From Actinomycetota bacterium (GTDB taxonomy: Bacteria > Actinomycetota > Actinomycetes > S36-B12), in NCBI GenBank assembly GCA_016717115.1, contig JADKGE010000002.1, positions 186,001 to 250,000 of the forward strand: a DNA stretch of 64,000 nucleotides, read 5' to 3'. The notes beneath the pieces are model-generated. The model made no database searches, was not told the origin of the DNA, and saw only the letters and a program-made list of their open reading frames with translations. The position numbers were made by a program, and so were the translations under genes. Positions 25,339-32,915 of the stretch are shown in pieces. Within the stretch, counting starts at the first letter, position 1. Each line of letters opens with the position of its first letter.

Positions 25339-26129
25339 GTGCCATCACGTTGAATCGAGCGAAGGATCTGCGGCACTGACCAGACCGCCTGGCGCACCTG
25401 CGCCATGAGCAACGACTCTCGCCTACTGCGCGCCAGCGCGCGTCGCGACCTCGCCACGACCACTCGCGTCGCGTGCGGGACCGCCTTGGCCCGGGACACC
25501 TGCTCGGAGTGCACCCGGTAGCGCAGCAGCGGCTCGGGCAGGTTGTCGAGATTCCCGAGGGCCGCGAGCCGGAGCCAGAGCTCGTAGTCCTCGGCATGCG
25601 TGGCCCGGGGGTCATACCCCCCGGCCTCGACCACCGAGGCTCTCCGGAACATCACGCTGGGGTGTACGAGCGCGCTCTTCCATCGAAGGCGCTTCAGCAC
25701 CTGCGCCCCCACCGGCAGACGACGAATGCCGACCATGCCCCCTCGCTCGTCGATGACGGTCGCGGCGGAGCCGACCGCCAGCACCGCGGGATGTTCGTCC
25801 AGGAAGGCCCGTTGAGCTGCGAGCCTCGTCGGCTCGGGGATGTCGTCGTGGTCCTGACGGGCGACGTAGGTCGCGGTGCAGGCGTCGAGGCCCGCGTTGA
25901 GGAGGTCCTGGAGCCTGGCATCGGGCGGCATCGGCACGACCACGGCATCGGGAACCTTCGCGAGGATGAGCGGCGCGAGCCCGCTCGCATCCCCGTGGAC
26001 AACGGCGATCAGCCGCCAGCTGCAGCCGACCTGGGCGTTCAGGCCGTCCAGGGTCTCGGCCAGCCACGGGGCCGGCGCCCGGGTTGGCAGGAGGACGTCC
26101 ACGGCGACGCGGTCGGCCTGCGAGCTCAT
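25335..26129 (-). CDS. glycosyltransferase family 2
   Basis: 264 residues. VDVLLPTRAPAPWLAETL is the N-terminal strand and loop, YVARQDHDDIPEPTR the metal motif (DHDD) and THAEDYELWLRLA the ED motif. The first acidic strand is weaker than usual (LIAVVHGDASG). The same DxDD-to-EDYxLW layout occurs in the GT2 at 21575-22528, so they may be paralogues with related acceptors. ATGA overlap with the aminotransferase upstream and with the GT2 downstream shows a tightly coupled group. Confidence 0.83.
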   Translation of the reverse strand: MSSQADRVAVDVLLPTRAPAPWLAETLDGLNAQVGCSWRLIAVVHGDASGLAPLILAKVPDAVVVPMPPDARLQDLLNAGLDACTATYVARQDHDDIPEPTRLAAQRAFLDEHPAVLAVGSAATVIDERGGMVGIRRLPVGAQVLKRLRWKSALVHPSVMFRRASVVEAGGYDPRATHAEDYELWLRLAALGNLDNLPEPLLRYRVHSEQVSRAKAVPHATRVVVARSRRALARSRRESLLMAQVRQAVWSVPQILRSIQRDGT

Positions 26130-27253
26130 CGGCCAGAGAACGAGGTCGCGGCGGCGATGACCGCCGCTTGGTCGGAGTCGGACATGTCGGTGAAGAGGGG
26201 GAGCCTCACGAGCCGACGGGCGGCGGCACTGGCGACGGGGCAGTCCTCCTGTTCACCGAGGGAACGGCCCACCGGGGACTCGTGAAGTGCCTGGTAGTGG
26301 AAGACAGCCATGATGTCGTTGTCCCGCATGTGCGCAATGAAGGCGTCGCGCTGGGAACCCTCAGGGAAGCGGACGAAGTACATGTGGCCCGTGTGCGTGG
26401 TTCCTTCAGGGGTGACGGGAAGCTCGGCCCCGACATCGCGCGCCCAGCCGGCCAGCTCGGCGTCGTACCGCTCCCACAGCCGGATCCGGCGGTCCTGGAT
26501 CGCGTCGAATCGCTCAAGCTGACCGACGAGGACGGCAGCCAGCAGGTCGGACAGCACCCAGCTCGAGCCGATGTCGACCCACGTGTACTTGTCGACCTGA
26601 CCGCGCAGAAAGCGCGAGCGATCGGTGCCCTTCTCGCGAAGGATCTCGGCCCGCTCGATGAGCCGAGGGTCGTTGATGACCAGGGCTCCGCCTTCCCCGC
26701 AGGTGATGTTCTTCGTTTCATGGAAGCTCAGCGTCGACATCGCCCCGAACGTTCCGAGGGTCTGGCCGTTGAACGATCCGCCCAGGCCGTGGGCGTTGTC
26801 CTCGATGAGTGCCAGCCCATGGTGCTCAGCGAGGGCGCTGAAGCGATCAGGATCCGCCCCTACGCCGGCGTAGTGGACGATGCAGATCGCCCTGGTCCGC
26901 GGGGTGATCAGTCGCTCCACATGGTCAGGGTCGATGTTCAGCGTGTCGGGCCGACTGTCGGCGAACACCGGTCGAGCCCCGTTCCAGATGAAGGCACTGG
27001 CCGTCGAGACAAAGGTGTACGACGGGACGATGACCTCGTCGCCGGGCTGCAGGTCCAGCAGCCTGGCTGACATCTCCAGGGCATGAGTGCAACTGGTGGT
27101 CAGGAGTGCCGCCGCGCCGTCGTGCATCTCGGACAGGGCCTTCTCGGCCTGCTTCGTGAACGGCCCGTTGCCCGAGATGAACCCGTTGTTGACGGCCTGG
27201 ACGAGGTAGGCGATCTCGGCGCCCTCGAGCGACGCTCGATTGAAGGGGATCAT
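26126..27253 (-). CDS. wecE: dTDP-4-amino-4,6-dideoxygalactose transaminase (WecE/RffA)
   Basis: 375 residues of the DegT/DnrJ/EryC1 PLP family. The N terminus MIPFNRASLEGAEIAYL and NNGFISGNGPFTK are close to WecE. EDNAHGLGGS (151-160) and the Schiff-base K181 in FHETKNITCGEGG are family landmarks. It aminates C4 of dTDP-4-keto-6-deoxyglucose to give dTDP-Fuc4N; rmlA/rmlB needed for the substrate are not in the window. ATG at 27253 is chosen because it gives the family N terminus; a GTG at 27310 is the alternative. Confidence 0.88.
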   Translation of the reverse strand: MIPFNRASLEGAEIAYLVQAVNNGFISGNGPFTKQAEKALSEMHDGAAALLTTSCTHALEMSARLLDLQPGDEVIVPSYTFVSTASAFIWNGARPVFADSRPDTLNIDPDHVERLITPRTRAICIVHYAGVGADPDRFSALAEHHGLALIEDNAHGLGGSFNGQTLGTFGAMSTLSFHETKNITCGEGGALVINDPRLIERAEILREKGTDRSRFLRGQVDKYTWVDIGSSWVLSDLLAAVLVGQLERFDAIQDRRIRLWERYDAELAGWARDVGAELPVTPEGTTHTGHMYFVRFPEGSQRDAFIAHMRDNDIMAVFHYQALHESPVGRSLGEQEDCPVASAAARRLVRLPLFTDMSDSDQAAVIAAATSFSGR

Positions 27254-27342
27254 GGGGATTCGGGGGACGGCTCGTTCCGCATTGCTGTCTCCACCTATGC
27301 CTAACGTCACGAGAGCCCGTCCCGAAAGAGCCCGGTCGACGC

Positions 27343-27348
27343 AGTATA
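27343..27348 (-). promoter_or_regulatory. -10 TATACT in the gap before wecE
   Basis: The 143-base gap between the GT11 gene and wecE holds TATACT on the minus strand, one of the closest matches to TATAAT in the window. It would start RNA near 27336, about 80 bases before ATG 27253 or 26 bases before GTG 27310. It would give wecE and the two GT2 genes their own expression. Nothing else was seen in the gap. Confidence 0.5.
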
Positions 27349-27396
27349 GAAGCCCGAGGTAGCCGGTCTGAGGAGTGTCGCGCTCATCGACACGGC

Positions 27397-28317
27397 CTAT
27401 CCGGACGTGAAGCCGGCGTCGATGCTGACCCATCCGGGAGGTCGCAGGTCGCTCTCGTCAGTCGCCGCGTGGGAAAGCCACGGAACGGGGCACACGACGG
27501 TGGACGAGGCCGGGTCCGCAATCCAGGCAGCCCACCAGCTGAACGAGCTGTTCGCGGTCACGACGGCCTGCGCCCGCGACATCAGGAGAATGCTCTCCGC
27601 GGGGTTCGAGTCGGCCGGCGGGCGGACGACGTCCACCCTCGATGTCCGGCTGCCGAGGAGGTCCCTCGCGGCGTCGGGCTCGTCAGAGAACACGACGATC
27701 CGGTGGTCCAGACCGCGTCGGGTCAGGTGCGCCAGGGCCGCCCGATAGTAGGACTGTCCGAGCAGTCCGTGGTAGGCGGAGTTGTGCGGCTTCAGGTAGT
27801 CACCGCGCCTGACGTGCACAGCTATCCACGGACCACCCGCAGACAGCTTCTCCTCGATTCCCGTGCCCCACGGCGAGCGGGGGATGGCCTCAAGGAGACT
27901 TGTGCGCAGGGGACCCTCGATCGCCTCGAAGTAGCGCCACGACTGGAAGTAGCCGTCCAGCGTCGTGCCGGGCTGCACCGCGTCAATGCGGTCGTCGTAC
28001 GCGAACGACGCCTCTGTGAAGGTCTTGGGTCCCATGGCGAAAGGCGCCTTCCTGGCCACCCGACGCAGGAGACGGAGCGACCGGCCTAGCGTCGCCCCGG
28101 TCAGCACGTGATCTGGCTCCACGATCCAGTCGAGTTCGAAGGCGCGTGGTGTGTCGCCGGGAAGGACCGCGCCCAGATCACCGGTCTCGACGAGCAGCGG
28201 GCAGGCCAGACGAGCGGCCACGGCCGTGCCCGCCGCGTACTGGAACAGCTGGTTGCCGAGCCCACCTCGGAGCCTGACCGTCACTCCTTCGCCCCGACGG
28301 TCAGCGTGTCCGATCAT
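27397..28317 (-). CDS. alpha-1,2-fucosyltransferase, GT11
   Basis: 306 residues with the GT11 landmarks: RLRGGLGNQLFQYAAG (15-30), TLDGYFQSWRYF (119-130), the nucleotide-binding HVRRGDY (168-174) and ANSSFSWWAAW near the C terminus. GT11 enzymes transfer fucose from GDP-fucose, usually alpha-1,2 to galactose; some relatives use other deoxyhexoses. No GDP-fucose genes (gmd, fcl) are in the window. Its start lies 17 bases inside the upstream GT6-like gene, so the two should be made together. Confidence 0.88.
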   Translation of the reverse strand: MIGHADRRGEGVTVRLRGGLGNQLFQYAAGTAVAARLACPLLVETGDLGAVLPGDTPRAFELDWIVEPDHVLTGATLGRSLRLLRRVARKAPFAMGPKTFTEASFAYDDRIDAVQPGTTLDGYFQSWRYFEAIEGPLRTSLLEAIPRSPWGTGIEEKLSAGGPWIAVHVRRGDYLKPHNSAYHGLLGQSYYRAALAHLTRRGLDHRIVVFSDEPDAARDLLGSRTSRVDVVRPPADSNPAESILLMSRAQAVVTANSSFSWWAAWIADPASSTVVCPVPWLSHAATDESDLRPPGWVSIDAGFTSG

Positions 28318-29125
28318 CGGCCTTGTCCACGGCGATGATTTTCGGATTGAGGTCCTTGACGCTCTGGAATCCTGGGGCGAAGCAGTACTCGCTGCCCAGA
28401 ACGGCGGTCCGATGACCAGCCGCGTACCAGTTCAGATGGCTCTCGTCATGCCACACCGCGATGGTGCCCTCCTCGAGGTCCGCACGGGTACGCACTGCAA
28501 GTTCGTGGACCATCGACAAGAACGCCGGCCTCACGCCGAACCACGTTCCGCCGCACACGTACGTCCTTCGACTCCGTCGGGGCACGAAGGCGCGGGAACG
28601 GGTATCGGTCTCCCAGCTGCCGATCCCACCGATCTTCGCGTAGGCGTACGCATCGCTCAGCGCCAGCCGAGGCTCTGCGGCATACAGGGAGAGGCGCCGC
28701 CCCAGGCTCGGCCGGCGGTATCCCGGATGACGGACCAGGGCGATCCCCCCGGGCCAGGCAGCGGGTTCCAGTTCTGGCCCCACGTCCTGAGCCACCAGCA
28801 TGTCCGCATCCAGGTGCATGAGCAGGTCCTGCTGCAGGTCGCTGCCGTGGGAGTCGAACACCTCGTATCTCAGGAGGGTGGCCTTCGGCCAGCCCAAAGC
28901 CTCGATGGGCACCGGGTTGACCACGACGTTCGTGAGGTCACCGGCCATGGCGCGGGCATCCGACGCTCGATCCGTGAACACGTGCAGCACGACGGGGTGT
29001 CCGGGGAACAGGTGCCGGTCGGCACTGAGCGCCATCTCGTGCCAGTAGTCGATGTAGCGGTTGGTGGCGACCGTGACCACACCGATGGAGTGCGGGCCAG
29101 ACTCGATGCTGCCGGCGCCTTCCAC
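28301..29125 (-). CDS. glycosyltransferase family 6 (ABO-like), with DxD
   Basis: 274 residues. Features of GT6: a VVTVATNRYIDYW start, HVFTDR near 48-53, GWPKATLLRYEVF (79-90), HLDADML (104-110), a TYVCGGTWFG segment (188-197) and WHDESHLNWY (225-234), which is close to the family's WHDESHLNKY. GT6 enzymes add Gal or GalNAc alpha-1,3, often to Gal that already carries alpha-1,2-fucose. Many bacterial members have N-x-N; here D106-A-D108 is kept, suggesting metal dependence. Start GTG at 29125 has GGGAG eight bases upstream. The GT11 gene follows directly. Confidence 0.75.
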   Translation of the reverse strand: MEGAGSIESGPHSIGVVTVATNRYIDYWHEMALSADRHLFPGHPVVLHVFTDRASDARAMAGDLTNVVVNPVPIEALGWPKATLLRYEVFDSHGSDLQQDLLMHLDADMLVAQDVGPELEPAAWPGGIALVRHPGYRRPSLGRRLSLYAAEPRLALSDAYAYAKIGGIGSWETDTRSRAFVPRRSRRTYVCGGTWFGVRPAFLSMVHELAVRTRADLEEGTIAVWHDESHLNWYAAGHRTAVLGSEYCFAPGFQSVKDLNPKIIAVDKADDRTR

Positions 29126-29145
29126 GAGCCCAGTCTCCCACGGCC

Positions 29146-30921
29146 CTACTCGCCCTGCGATAGCTCCTTCAGCAGTGCCCTGGGGTCGTGACCGGAAACC
29201 AGGTCCGCTGCCTGATGCAGCGGTGTGCCCTGGACCGACGTGTGCGAGATCAGGGGATGGAGGGGACGATCGGCCGACTCGGCCGACGCCACGAGGACCT
29301 CGTCGAGCTTCTCGCCGGGGCGCAGCCCCGTGAACCTGATGTCTATGTCACGCCCGGATCGCTGAATCATGTGCCGCGCGATCTCCACGATCGCCAGCGG
29401 CGAACCCATGTCGAGGATGAGCGTCTCTCCGTGACGGCCGAGCACTGACGCCTGCAGCACGAGGTGCACGGCTTCGCTCACGGTCATGAAGTAGCGCGTG
29501 ACGCGCTCGTCCGTGACGGTGACCGGGCCTCCGTGGGAGATCTGGTAGCGGAACGTCTCGATCACCGAGCCGCGCGATCCGAGGACGTTGCCGAACCGGA
29601 CGGAGACGTACTTCGCCGCGCCGTTGCTCGGCATACCGGCCGTGACTCGCTCGGTGATCAGCTTGCTGTAGCCAAGGACGCTGGTCGGATCTGCTGCCTT
29701 GTCGGTGGAGATGTTGACGAAGACGGACACGTCTGCACCCTGGGCGGCCGCGAGGACGTTCTCCGTGCCGCACACGTTCGTCTTGAGCGCCTCCTCAGGG
29801 AAGCGTTCAAGCAGGGGTAGGTGCTTCAGGGCGGCCGCGTGGAAGACGATCTCGGGCGCGACTTCGCTGAAGACCTCGCGAACGCGGGGGGCGTCCCTGA
29901 TGTCGGCGAGGTAGAGGTCTTGGGACGTCAGGGTTCCCGAGCCGTCCAGCGTGAGTTGCACGGCATGCAGCGCCGACTCGTCCCGGTCGAGCAGGACGAG
30001 GCGGCTTGGCGCGTAGCGCGCCAACTGGCGGGCCAGCTCCGATCCGATCGACCCGCCCGCGCCGGTCACCAGGACGCGGCGCCCCCGGATGAAGTCGGTG
30101 ATCTGGCCTTCGTCGGTGTGGATCGGGCGTCTGCCCATCAGGTCCTCTTCGGTGACATCGGAGATGTCGCCGAGCTTCACGGCACCACCGACGATCTCGG
30201 AGGCCGTCGGGATGACCTGCACGCGGACACCGAGGAGGTTGCACTGCCGATCGAGGTCAAGCAGCCGGGGCGCGGTGATGTTGGCGATCGCGACGAGCAC
30301 GGTGTCGACCGCGTAGCTGGAGACCAGGTCGTCGAGGTCCGCCACGGTACCGAGCACCCTGATCCCGTAGCGCCTGAGGTGCTGCTTGTTGTGATCGTCG
30401 TCGATGAAGCCCACCGGCTGGAACTTGCCCGAGCGATCCGCGAGCATCAGGTTGACGATCTGTGATCCGGCATCCCCGGCGCCGTAGATCAGCGTGCGCG
30501 AACCCTCTCGGCGAAGGGCAGACTGCTGTCGGGCACCCCGCCAGAAGAACCGAGCACCCAGCATGCTCCCCGTGGCGATCCCCGTGGCGAGGATGAAGGT
30601 CGACCGGGGGAACTCGGTCGCGGGAAGCACGAAGAAGACGATGCTTCCGACTGCTCCGACGAAGAGTGTCGTCATCGTGACGCCGAACACCTCGTCGAAG
30701 GACCCCACGACGTAGCGACCGCGATACAGGTGGAACACGGAACCCGTGAGCAGATGGAGGGCAGCGGCGGCAGCGCCAGCGACGAGCCCGATGAGCAGCG
30801 CATTTCGCGGCGGCTCGAAGTCGTATCGCAGCAGCAGGGCAACCGGAACCGCAACGATCCACGAGAACGCGTCCCAGGAGGCCTGCAGCAGGCGCCGACC
30901 AGCCCAGGTGTCCGATCTCAC
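29146..30921 (-). CDS. pglF: membrane nucleotide-sugar 4,6-dehydratase (PglF/FlaA1-like)
   Basis: 591 residues. Four N-terminal helices (to about 125), a first Rossmann segment with GAGDAGSQIV (147-156) and the catalytic SDR domain beginning VTGAGGSIGSELA (285-297). HAAALKHLPL (361-370), NISTDK (403-408) and RFGNVLGSRGS are family landmarks. PglF/WbpM enzymes dehydrate UDP-GlcNAc to the 4-keto-6-deoxy sugar, step one of diNAcBac. At the position four before catalytic K420, where FlaA1-like enzymes have Met and ordinary SDRs Tyr, this protein has L416 with Y418 nearby. GTG start with GGGAGG four bases upstream. Confidence 0.88.
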   Translation of the reverse strand: MRSDTWAGRRLLQASWDAFSWIVAVPVALLLRYDFEPPRNALLIGLVAGAAAAALHLLTGSVFHLYRGRYVVGSFDEVFGVTMTTLFVGAVGSIVFFVLPATEFPRSTFILATGIATGSMLGARFFWRGARQQSALRREGSRTLIYGAGDAGSQIVNLMLADRSGKFQPVGFIDDDHNKQHLRRYGIRVLGTVADLDDLVSSYAVDTVLVAIANITAPRLLDLDRQCNLLGVRVQVIPTASEIVGGAVKLGDISDVTEEDLMGRRPIHTDEGQITDFIRGRRVLVTGAGGSIGSELARQLARYAPSRLVLLDRDESALHAVQLTLDGSGTLTSQDLYLADIRDAPRVREVFSEVAPEIVFHAAALKHLPLLERFPEEALKTNVCGTENVLAAAQGADVSVFVNISTDKAADPTSVLGYSKLITERVTAGMPSNGAAKYVSVRFGNVLGSRGSVIETFRYQISHGGPVTVTDERVTRYFMTVSEAVHLVLQASVLGRHGETLILDMGSPLAIVEIARHMIQRSGRDIDIRFTGLRPGEKLDEVLVASAESADRPLHPLISHTSVQGTPLHQAADLVSGHDPRALLKELSQGE

Positions 30922-30972
30922 GTGCCCTCCCTGACTCCCTCGTGCCCGGCTGCCGCGGACGTGCCCGCCTCG

Positions 30973-31626
30973 TCACCCAAGATACGGGTCGCCCAGCTGC
31001 CGCTTCCGCACCACGCGGGCCGGGGTGCCATAGGCCACCACGCCTGACGGGATGTCGGCGTTCACATAGCTGACGGCGCCGACCACGGTGTCGCTGCCGA
31101 TCATCAGTCCGTGTCGAACGACGGCGCCGATGCAGACGGCTGAGCCCCGACCGATGGAGACCCGTCCACCGGTCACGGCGCCCGGCGCGAGGGACGAGAA
31201 GTCGGCCATCGTGCTCTCATGGTCGAGCACGGATCCTGAGTTGAGCAGGCAGCCCGTTCCCACATGGGCGGCACTTCCCACAATCGCTCCCTGAAGGATC
31301 ACCGTTCCCGGGCCGACCGTGGCGAGCGCGGACACACTCGCAGACGGGTGGATGAGCGCGGGACACTGATCCATCGGCACGGTTGACATCAAGGCTCGCC
31401 AGGCGGCCTCCCGTGCCGAGTTGTCGCCAATCGCAACGACCACCAACCCGCCCGAGTCCAGATGATCCTGCGGGATCGCGTCGAGCACCGGCCGATCGAG
31501 CAGCGTCTCGCCCGACCCGCGATCGCTGGTGAAGGCGACGAGCTCATAGCCCGCGGCTTGGACGCTCTCGGCAACGCTCACTGCATGGCCGCCAGCACCG
31601 ACCACGACGACCGGTCGTGCACTCAC
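30973..31626 (-). CDS. pglD: sugar O/N-acyltransferase, PglD/NeuD type
   Basis: 217 residues. The N-terminal nucleotide-sugar domain has VVVGAGGHAVSVAES (7-21); the C-terminal half is a left-handed beta-helix of hexapeptide repeats. H136 in SVLDHES aligns with the catalytic His of PglD (V-x-E-H-D). GVVAYGTPARVVR ends the fold. PglD acetylates the 4-amino group of UDP-4-amino sugar to UDP-diNAcBac; NeuD-like relatives acetylate nonulosonic acids. Next to pglF, the PglD role is preferred. GTG at 31626 has GGAGG six bases upstream and a TAGTGT -10 about 25 bases upstream. Confidence 0.85.
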   Translation of the reverse strand: MSARPVVVVGAGGHAVSVAESVQAAGYELVAFTSDRGSGETLLDRPVLDAIPQDHLDSGGLVVVAIGDNSAREAAWRALMSTVPMDQCPALIHPSASVSALATVGPGTVILQGAIVGSAAHVGTGCLLNSGSVLDHESTMADFSSLAPGAVTGGRVSIGRGSAVCIGAVVRHGLMIGSDTVVGAVSYVNADIPSGVVAYGTPARVVRKRQLGDPYLG

Positions 31627-31651
31627 CTGACGCCTCCTCGAGTCTGACCCG

Positions 31652-31657
31652 ACACTA
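31652..31657 (-). promoter_or_regulatory. possible -10 TAGTGT before pglD
   Basis: TAGTGT on the minus strand lies in the 73-base gap after the GT4 gene and would start RNA near 31645, giving a leader of about 19 bases with GGAGG. It may boost pglD, pglF and the genes after them. Confidence 0.35.
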
Positions 31658-31699
31658 CCGCCGGGCCACGGCGGCCGAGGCTCTCGACTGCCACAGCCG

Positions 31700-32860
31700 T
31701 CACGCCGCTCGAGCCTTGGCACCGGCCCACAAGCCCGCCAAGTAGCCGACGAACCGCTGGCGTACCTCGACCTGGTCGTACTCGTGAATGACGCGTTCAC
31801 GTGCCGCGACACCCATCCGATGTGCCCGGGCGGGATCGGCCGCGAGGGCTTGGATGGCCACACGGAGCTCGTCGGCAGATCCGGGAGACACGGCAAGGCC
31901 CGTGTCTCCGGGTGAGATGGAGTCGATGCACCCTGTCGCCGTGGTGGTGATGACCGGCAGTCCGCAGGCCTGGGCCTCCAGCGGCGAGATGGGAAAGCCC
32001 TCCCGATGGCTCGGCAGGCAGAACAGATCGAAGGCCCAGTAGGCCGGGAGAGGATCGGGGAAGGAACCCGGGGCCGCGGCCCAGTCGGACGCGTTGAGCC
32101 GTTCGATATCCCGACCCAGCGCGGCGGAGTCCTCCATGGGCCCGACGAGCACCAGGCGGAGCCGCGGATTGGCCCGGTGGGCGCTCTCCGCCGCTTCGAT
32201 CAGTTCGGGGATCCCCTTGTCGACGGCGAGTCGCCCCACGAAGCCCACGACGAGGTCACCCTCGCCCAGTCCGAACGACTCCCGCGCCTGCTGGCGCTCC
32301 GACGGGCTGGGAGGCCTGAAGCGACTCGTGTCGACGCCGCAGCAGCTGCCTGCTCCCAGCACGACCCCCTTGCCGCTCGGGAGGAGGCCGAGCTGGATGA
32401 GTGCGGACTGGAGGCTGAGGCTGTCACAGAGGACATCGGTCGAACAGGCGATCGCCAGCCTCTCCGAGGCGAGACTGATACGGGCCGCGAGGCCGGACAG
32501 GCCCTCGGCCCGCAGGCCTCGAATGTGGTAGAGCCGCACCGGCACTCGAGCCCGTCGCGCGGCAACCATGCCGAGAAGGCCTGCCTTCGGCGTGCTGGCG
32601 ACCACGACATCGGGCTCGAGATCCCGCATGAGCCGCCGCCAGGCGACGAGGCTCCTCGCATCGTGCAGCGGCGCTGGCGGGCGGCGCATGGGTATCGCGT
32701 GCACGGTGACGCCGGGGAGGTCGGCGAGGAGGTCGTAGCCGTCGTCCGGCGACGTGACCAGGTGCACGTCCCAGCCCAGCCCGGCCAGGTCGGTCAACTG
32801 GTCCCGGAGGAAGGACTGCGCGGTGACCGGCACGGTGACGCCGAAGAGGACCCGAGGCAC
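31700..32860 (-). CDS. glycosyltransferase family 4, PglA/CapM-like
   Basis: 386 residues, GT-B fold. RLYHIRGLRAEGLSG (residues near 130-145) is typical of the PglA/CapM group that adds the second sugar to a bacillosamine- or aminosugar-primed lipid. VVGFVGRLAVDKGIPELI begins the donor domain and REGFPISPLEAQACGLPVI carries the E-x7-E motif. It heads the minus-strand Pgl-like run and is divergent from the PglE/PglC pair, supporting a role right after PglC (inference). The GTG start is leaderless. Confidence 0.85.
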   Translation of the reverse strand: MPRVLFGVTVPVTAQSFLRDQLTDLAGLGWDVHLVTSPDDGYDLLADLPGVTVHAIPMRRPPAPLHDARSLVAWRRLMRDLEPDVVVASTPKAGLLGMVAARRARVPVRLYHIRGLRAEGLSGLAARISLASERLAIACSTDVLCDSLSLQSALIQLGLLPSGKGVVLGAGSCCGVDTSRFRPPSPSERQQARESFGLGEGDLVVGFVGRLAVDKGIPELIEAAESAHRANPRLRLVLVGPMEDSAALGRDIERLNASDWAAAPGSFPDPLPAYWAFDLFCLPSHREGFPISPLEAQACGLPVITTTATGCIDSISPGDTGLAVSPGSADELRVAIQALAADPARAHRMGVAARERVIHEYDQVEVRQRFVGYLAGLWAGAKARAA

Positions 32861-32866
32861 GTGGGC

Positions 32867-32872
32867 AGCCTA
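32867..32872 (-). promoter_or_regulatory. -10 TAGGCT, leaderless start of the GT4-pglD-pglF unit
   Basis: TAGGCT, six bases (GCCCAC), GTG at 32860 on the minus strand. There is no ribosome site. It is the main promoter candidate for the minus-strand Pgl-like run. Confidence 0.65.
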
Positions 32873-32903
32873 GTTGGTGGCGGTCCGGTGCCGGGATCCT
32901 CAA

Positions 32904-32909
32904 TATGCT
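32904..32909 (+). promoter_or_regulatory. -10 TATGCT, leaderless start of the PglE-like gene
   Basis: TATGCT, six bases (GCACGT), GTG at 32916 on the plus strand. This decides the start of the aminotransferase, since an in-frame reading from 32874 would begin inside the promoter region. Confidence 0.65.
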
Positions 32910-32915
32910 GCACGT

